From assembly GCF_021155765.1 (NCBI RefSeq), contig NC_060107.1, forward strand, positions 5,814,501 to 5,878,500: 64,000 nucleotides of DNA, given 5' to 3'. Numbering within the stretch: position 1 is the first letter of the stretch; each line of letters starts with the position of its first letter. Both the position numbers and the translations under genes were made by a program. The notes below the pieces were generated by a model. The model searched no databases. It was not told where the DNA came from and saw only the letters and a program-made list of their open reading frames with translations. This DNA comes from Diprion similis. Its lineage: Eukaryota > Arthropoda > Insecta > Hymenoptera > Diprionidae. This document shows positions 58,859 through 64,000 of the stretch, piece after piece.

Positions 58859-61800
58859 GTTCGGAAACTAAGTTTGGAAGTAAAAAAAAGAAAAAAACGC
58901 GAGCTACAACTGTATTTGTTCTTCTTTACACGTCCTCTATATGATTTCCTCGGGCTTTGAGCAACACTTGCAACTTGGTTATCAAACCTCAGACAACATC
59001 TGCCTCCGGCACTTCACGTCGTACTTACTCTTTGGCATTGGTACGAGGATCGGTATATCTAGGTCGGGTTATCAAAATTTCGATCCACCAGTGCCAGATA
59101 GTTAAACGTGTTTTCTGATAATGAAAGTAAAAAGTAATAATAATAAATGAATAAGCACATCGATTACAGGAAATATGAGAATCGAGCACTTGATCTTTAC
59201 ATTAATCATGCTGCCACGATCGTGACGCAGGCTGCAATTTAATCCTGATACAATCGATCAGTGACGTATGATATTTTTGAAAATATAACCCACGCATCTT
59301 CAGTTCTGAATTGGCTGAAGTCTTATTTTACTCCGATAATAGAACCAAGAAACTGAACAAACTTTGGACTCCAAATTTTTCTGCAGTTGTAGTTTGGTCT
59401 TTGTAAAATGCGTCGTAACTTGACGATTCTGAAGATCGGCATAAAATTATCAGAGGGAAGAACAAACTGATTTTCTGTCGATCTTGTATAAATTTGTTTT
59501 GACTTCTGTATTCGCGTACGCACATATCCTACCTATCAGTCAAAGGTCGACGATATGAGGTTGAGAAGGACGTTTTATCGTATGATACGAGAAACATTTT
59601 ATGAGACTGTAGAAACAACTTGGGGAAACGATCAAATGTTATATGCATAGTTCGGTTTGAAAATTGTATAATTTTACGCTCATTCACAACGAAATTATTA
59701 CTAAACATGCCGCTTAAATTTTTTTTAATATGACATTACACAATGCTCAACTTAAGTTTGATAATCAATCGTTGCTGTAGGGTGAAAAAAATTCATCAGA
59801 CTTTAGATCATCACTCATAAAGAATTATTCTATCCTATAATATGGACGCGCAATTTACGGTGTCCATTCTGTGTTTAGACGATTTTTTCGGTACTCATCA
59901 TTCAGCAAACTTAAGTTCGTGTTTGTTTTTTTTTTTTTTTTTTTACTACAACTCTTGTATATTCAAATATAATATAGTCGTTATCCGGAAAGTCCAGTCT
60001 TTTCATTATACCAGTCTTGCGGCCTTCGAGTCGGGTTATTTATTTATTTTCTTTTTTTTTTTCATTCATCTTATCTACTAATATACGTACATAATTATGC
60101 ACATCTGGTAGCAGCGTCCTACAGATGTTAATTATCATATGCGAACAATAGTCGGTGAAATATTGTACCTTTCATTTGGAACAATTCACGTTGAAGTGAA
60201 TCATGAGAAGTGATTGAACACTGGTGATATGAATTTGTACGAATAAATCGAGAAAAATAATTAATCAGCATCCGCGCTTGAGTGCAAATACGAAAGATAA
60301 TGATAAATCATAATTTTATGAAAACTGTTCTTTTAAAATGTTTTTAAAATGTTCTTTCATGGTGAATTTAATTTTTTTATAACATGGATCATCGTAAAAT
60401 GTATACGTACGTAAAAATCATCGAATTGATTCAAACTCTATAATAACGGGAAGTGAAATTTTTCCCTCATTACAATCAAAATTGTACGTAATAATCAAAA
60501 GTCTTGTATAAACGGTAAAGTTCAAAAATATTAATTTAGCTGAGAAAAGAGTCACAGTAAAGTATAAAATTGGTTCTAATTATGAGCAGTTCTATTCAAA
60601 ATCCTGTTCAGAAATTCATAAATTTTACAAAGTTATGACGTACTAGCCTAAAAACTTGAAGTAATTAAGTGGCCAGTCGTAATTTCGAGGTGAGTTCTTT
60701 AATCCATTTTAAGATTATTGTAATCAGCTATGATTAATGGTGAAAATTCTGACTAGAAAGCACGGGAAACTGGTACCAGTTTTGATTTATTATCCCTGAG
60801 TAATTACTGAAGTTTTGCAAATCATCACCTCGGCTTTAATCCAGCTTCAAAAAATGGCTATTTTCGAATGATTAGATATTGCAGAAATTTTATTACATGT
60901 CATATATTTATCAGTACCAATTCAATTTAACCATCGCTAAAGAGATGGTGTTTTCTGAAAGTAATATCTTGGGTAAAAATGTTTTACAATACACCGATGC
61001 ATCTTTAAGATATCTTCAAAATGTCCGTCAGAGTCGATGAATTATTTTGCTCTTTAGTAATCCACTTATTTTCTCAAAGTAATTGTGATTCGATTCCGTA
61101 GTTGGAATTTGAATTTGGATCAAGAACAGAATCTACTGTACTGCCTTTTGAGTCAGTCTCGTACCACGATTGCTCTGGTTACTCGATGTTACTACATCGG
61201 TAAGGGCAGGTCAGAAAACTGCAGTACCCTCACCGTCTCTTGGTTTTAACTAGTTTCACAAGTAGCTCAAAGATGGCGCGCACAGCAAGAAATACCTTGT
61301 AAATTCTTCCACCAGGTGCACTAGGCAGTAGTTGAGTTACAGAAAGATTCCCAAGCCCATAGAATCTTAAATCTCGTCAGGGTGAAGAAGCGTGAGTCCA
61401 TGGCGTTTCGTGATTTCGAAATATTCATGTAGACTAACTGTAGAGGATTATTAGGATTGTTGTCAGTTCCAATCCCTCTCTCCGTCCAGCGATTTAGTAA
61501 TAATGTTTTCAACTGGCTACTCTGAGTACATTTTCCCTAGGATTCCGCTTTTACCATATCTGAAAACTAGGGAAATCGAACCCAGTGCAACGGGTTAAAA
61601 ACGTTGACGGTCGATCAGCGCATCAAATGGGATTCTTTTAGGATCTCTGAAAACTGGGAAAATCGGACCGAGCGCAGTCACTGAAAAATACTACAAGTCC
61701 GTGACAATTCGCCTGCAGTCGTCACGAAAATCTAGGGACCCTAGGACGTGTTGAGGTGGGCGTTTGTGGGCTGCCCCATCTATAGAGTGCGTGGCCAATG

Positions 61801-64000
61801 CTCGATCCATCAGAAAAGGGGAGTTGAAGCGACTAGCATCTCAGCTACGTATCTATCGCTTGCTTTCACTCTAAACGTCGTTGATTCTAGTCAATAAAAT
61901 ACCAGCGCATCAGTAATGAACGAGTGAAAAAAGTGTTCTCTTATCATCAGGCGTGTGCATAATCGATCATAAAAACGTAATTATACATAAATAACGTGTA
62001 TTCTTGCATATTTCGTACGTTGTCTGCCTATATGAACTGTACACAATACATAACTGTCATAACTGCATGCGCGTAGTGTTATTATTAATTTAGTACCCGA
62101 CTTGAGTTGCGCGTGGCGCTGGACGGGCAGGAGGGATGAGGATGGGTGACTGACGGAAAATTATTTGAATAAAAAGAAAACAAAGTAAAGCAAAAGAATA
62201 AGAATAAGAAGAAGAAGAAAAAAAAAGAAATACAACCGATCGACGCGAAGGAAAGTCTAAAATTTAGAAAATTAGAAGCAACGGTGACTCTGCCGATAAA
62301 TAAAAATAATTGAACCTCGACAAAGTCGATCACATGATCAGAGTGGTTATGCATTCGCAGTTACCGCAGTTACCTGTAGTGCCGCCTCTTCCGTGAACAA
62401 TTATTATTCTTATTATTTAATTGTATGCACATATTTTCATAGTGTGTGATACATACGTTCTTTTTTCTATCCTGAGGATACAATTATATATCAGTGAATC
62501 CTTTCGCGTAAAATAAAACTTATCTATCCACCATTTCAGCCTTAAGTTTACCTTACTTACAACGTTAGTTATTTTTGTTGGTGAAGGTTAAATTATAACC
62601 ACGGAATTTCTACCTATGGATATTTAACAATTATGGTGAGTTTCTTGCTCTTTGTACGTACGGTGAAATTTTTCGGTATGGCATACAGTGATAATTTGCT
62701 CTCATCTCTCTCTCTCTCCCCCCTTTTTCACTTATTCACTACGTATACCTGCGTGTTGCCTGATTAGCACAGGGCTGTGTGCATCATTACATTCACGCAC
62801 AATCATCATGAGCTCGTTTCTTTTCTTTTTTTTTTAATCTTTTCTACACTGAAAAATCCTCAATTCTTCGTACTTGCTTGCGGTTCTCGAATTTCAACCC
62901 CTTCGTGGTCGACTTTTTGCTCGGATGCATGATTCTGTTGATTGCATCATTTGCTTTACAGGTGATAAACGTCATTTTGAACAATAATGTTATTCAGTTT
63001 CATCGCAATTTTTAGACCCGATTTGATAGGAAATTTATACGCGACTCGCACAGCTGTCAATGCTTATATATTCTTGTTATTCAATTTTTCATCTGCGAAT
63101 TGAGTTCCTCGTTATGATCCGCTAATCGGGTCGATGAACGCCCAATTTGACGATAAAAGTTTACACCAATTACAAAAGCTAATTGTAAGTGATCAGAGCA
63201 GCAAATACGTAGTTCTAGGTTTTTTTTTTTTTTCTTTATTACTTTGAAGTTAGTAATGTTTAATCGTAAGAAAACATCGGGGGAAAAAATCACTATTTTC
63301 TGAATTTTATAGTGATTTTTAAGAAACTAAAATATCGTAATAATATTAGTGTGTTTTGTTTTATTACGGTTCTACTGAATTTTAACCGTTTCGAAAAACT
63401 TTAAAACAACGGTTTTTCCTCAGCATGAATCGTGACGATAACGTTATTAACTTCAATATGATAAAGTAACTTGTCTGTAAACACGTCATGCACGCTGATT
63501 GTCGTGCAACCAGATCGACGATCGAGTGTCTGGCGATTGTTGCGATTCTTGACTCGTACGAATCACAATCAAGCATGTATGTACCGTCGAACTGCACGTC
63601 ACACGTTCGATTGTAATCCAGAGTTAGCGTGTAAGTATACGTTTTCACTATCCTCCGTGCGATAGCGAGAAAATATCAGTGTCAGGTGTTCCAACGTTTC
63701 GTTGAACACACGCCGTGTTTTCTTGCACGAGATTTTCTCCTTAGAACTGATAAAAACTCAAAAGACTGTTAACCAATTACGTCGAGTAATTGTAAGATTA
63801 AAAAATCACGGCGTTGAATATTCTGCTAAAGGAAACCATTAAGTTCGGTACAAATTGTATTCTATATACATATATACGTATATGTATATACGCATGTATA
63901 TACACATGCTCCCGGCGAGCGAGACAAGTTTTTTACATCGTTAGATCAAACAAGTTTATCGGTAGGTCAATAATAAAGTAAACGCGTCAAAGTTCCTTGC
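58859..64000. other. Intergenic region upstream of the CD36-family gene
   Basis: It holds the 5' flank of the CD36-family gene, whose coding start follows an acceptor-like CTTAG, so a non-coding first exon is likely here. It also holds many poly-T runs and a partial direct repeat (CTGAAAACTAGGG near 61560, CTGAAAACTGGG near 61648). A plus-strand ATG fused to a splice donor (ATG/GTGAGT at about 62634) could be the first exon of a gene beyond the window. No coding gene is supported. Confidence 0.45.
63862..63908. repeat. TA/CATA microsatellite
   Basis: Alternating TATACA/TATACG units over about 45 bp. Confidence 0.8.

Noticed and set aside
62085..62354. Minus-strand frame with a poly-Phe core
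   Set aside because: The Phe run comes from an AAG/AAA-rich simple sequence, with no coding signal.

Overview
This is an intron-rich, AT-rich eukaryotic window from an insect nuclear genome. Gene content points to a holometabolous insect, and a hymenopteran such as a sawfly is my best guess, but the sequence alone does not prove the species. Exons were assembled by hand from reading frame, GT/AG splice sites and intron phase, so exon ends are predictions that fit each other in phase but have no transcript support.

Layout. (1) 0.8-11.4 kb, minus strand: a BTB/POZ transcription factor with three shared 5' coding exons and at least two alternative 3' ends. One end carries a Pipsqueak-type helix-turn-helix. 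The other carries a cysteine-rich zinc ribbon like those at the C-terminus of PiggyBac-type transposases. A further possible terminal exon lies at 180-559, and a probable 5' untranslated exon and promoter lie near 13 kb. (2) 15.6-20.8 kb, plus strand: the 3' exons of a basic, Tyr/Pro/Ser-rich, probably extracellular protein I do not recognise. (3) 21.8-23.5 kb, minus: a complete six-exon, four-helix membrane protein of unknown family. (4) 24.2-27.7 kb, minus: the anaphase-promoting complex subunit 2 (APC2) gene in eight exons. (5) 27.9-31.2 kb, plus: an uncharacterised protein with a GATA-like zinc finger, divergent from APC2 across about 250 bp. (6) 31.7-44.9 kb, minus: a tandem array of inosine-uridine-type nucleoside hydrolase genes, three intact and one dead fragment. 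(7) 47.0-58.9 kb, minus: a nine-exon CD36-family (class B scavenger receptor) gene with an intronless c-type lysozyme gene nested in its largest intron. (8) 58.9-64.0 kb: no gene I can support.

The nucleoside hydrolase copies share the same five-exon structure, with near-constant exon lengths (about 217, 172, 257 and 318 nt for exons 2-5). Two of them share a tract of about 650 bp, intron included, at roughly 98% identity, while the flanking exons are far more diverged. This is a strong gene-conversion signature. One copy has swapped the secretory signal for a membrane-anchor N-terminus.

Non-coding structure includes several foldback or MITE-like elements. Three related ones are packed into two neighbouring introns of the CD36 gene. 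There is also a degenerate 10-bp minisatellite and many simple repeats. I found no CRISPR array, rRNA or convincing tRNA. No wholly new system stands out. The best leads are the alternative BTB gene ends, the conversion tract with its altered splice acceptor, the orphan GATA-like protein, and the nested lysozyme with a possible retrocopy origin.
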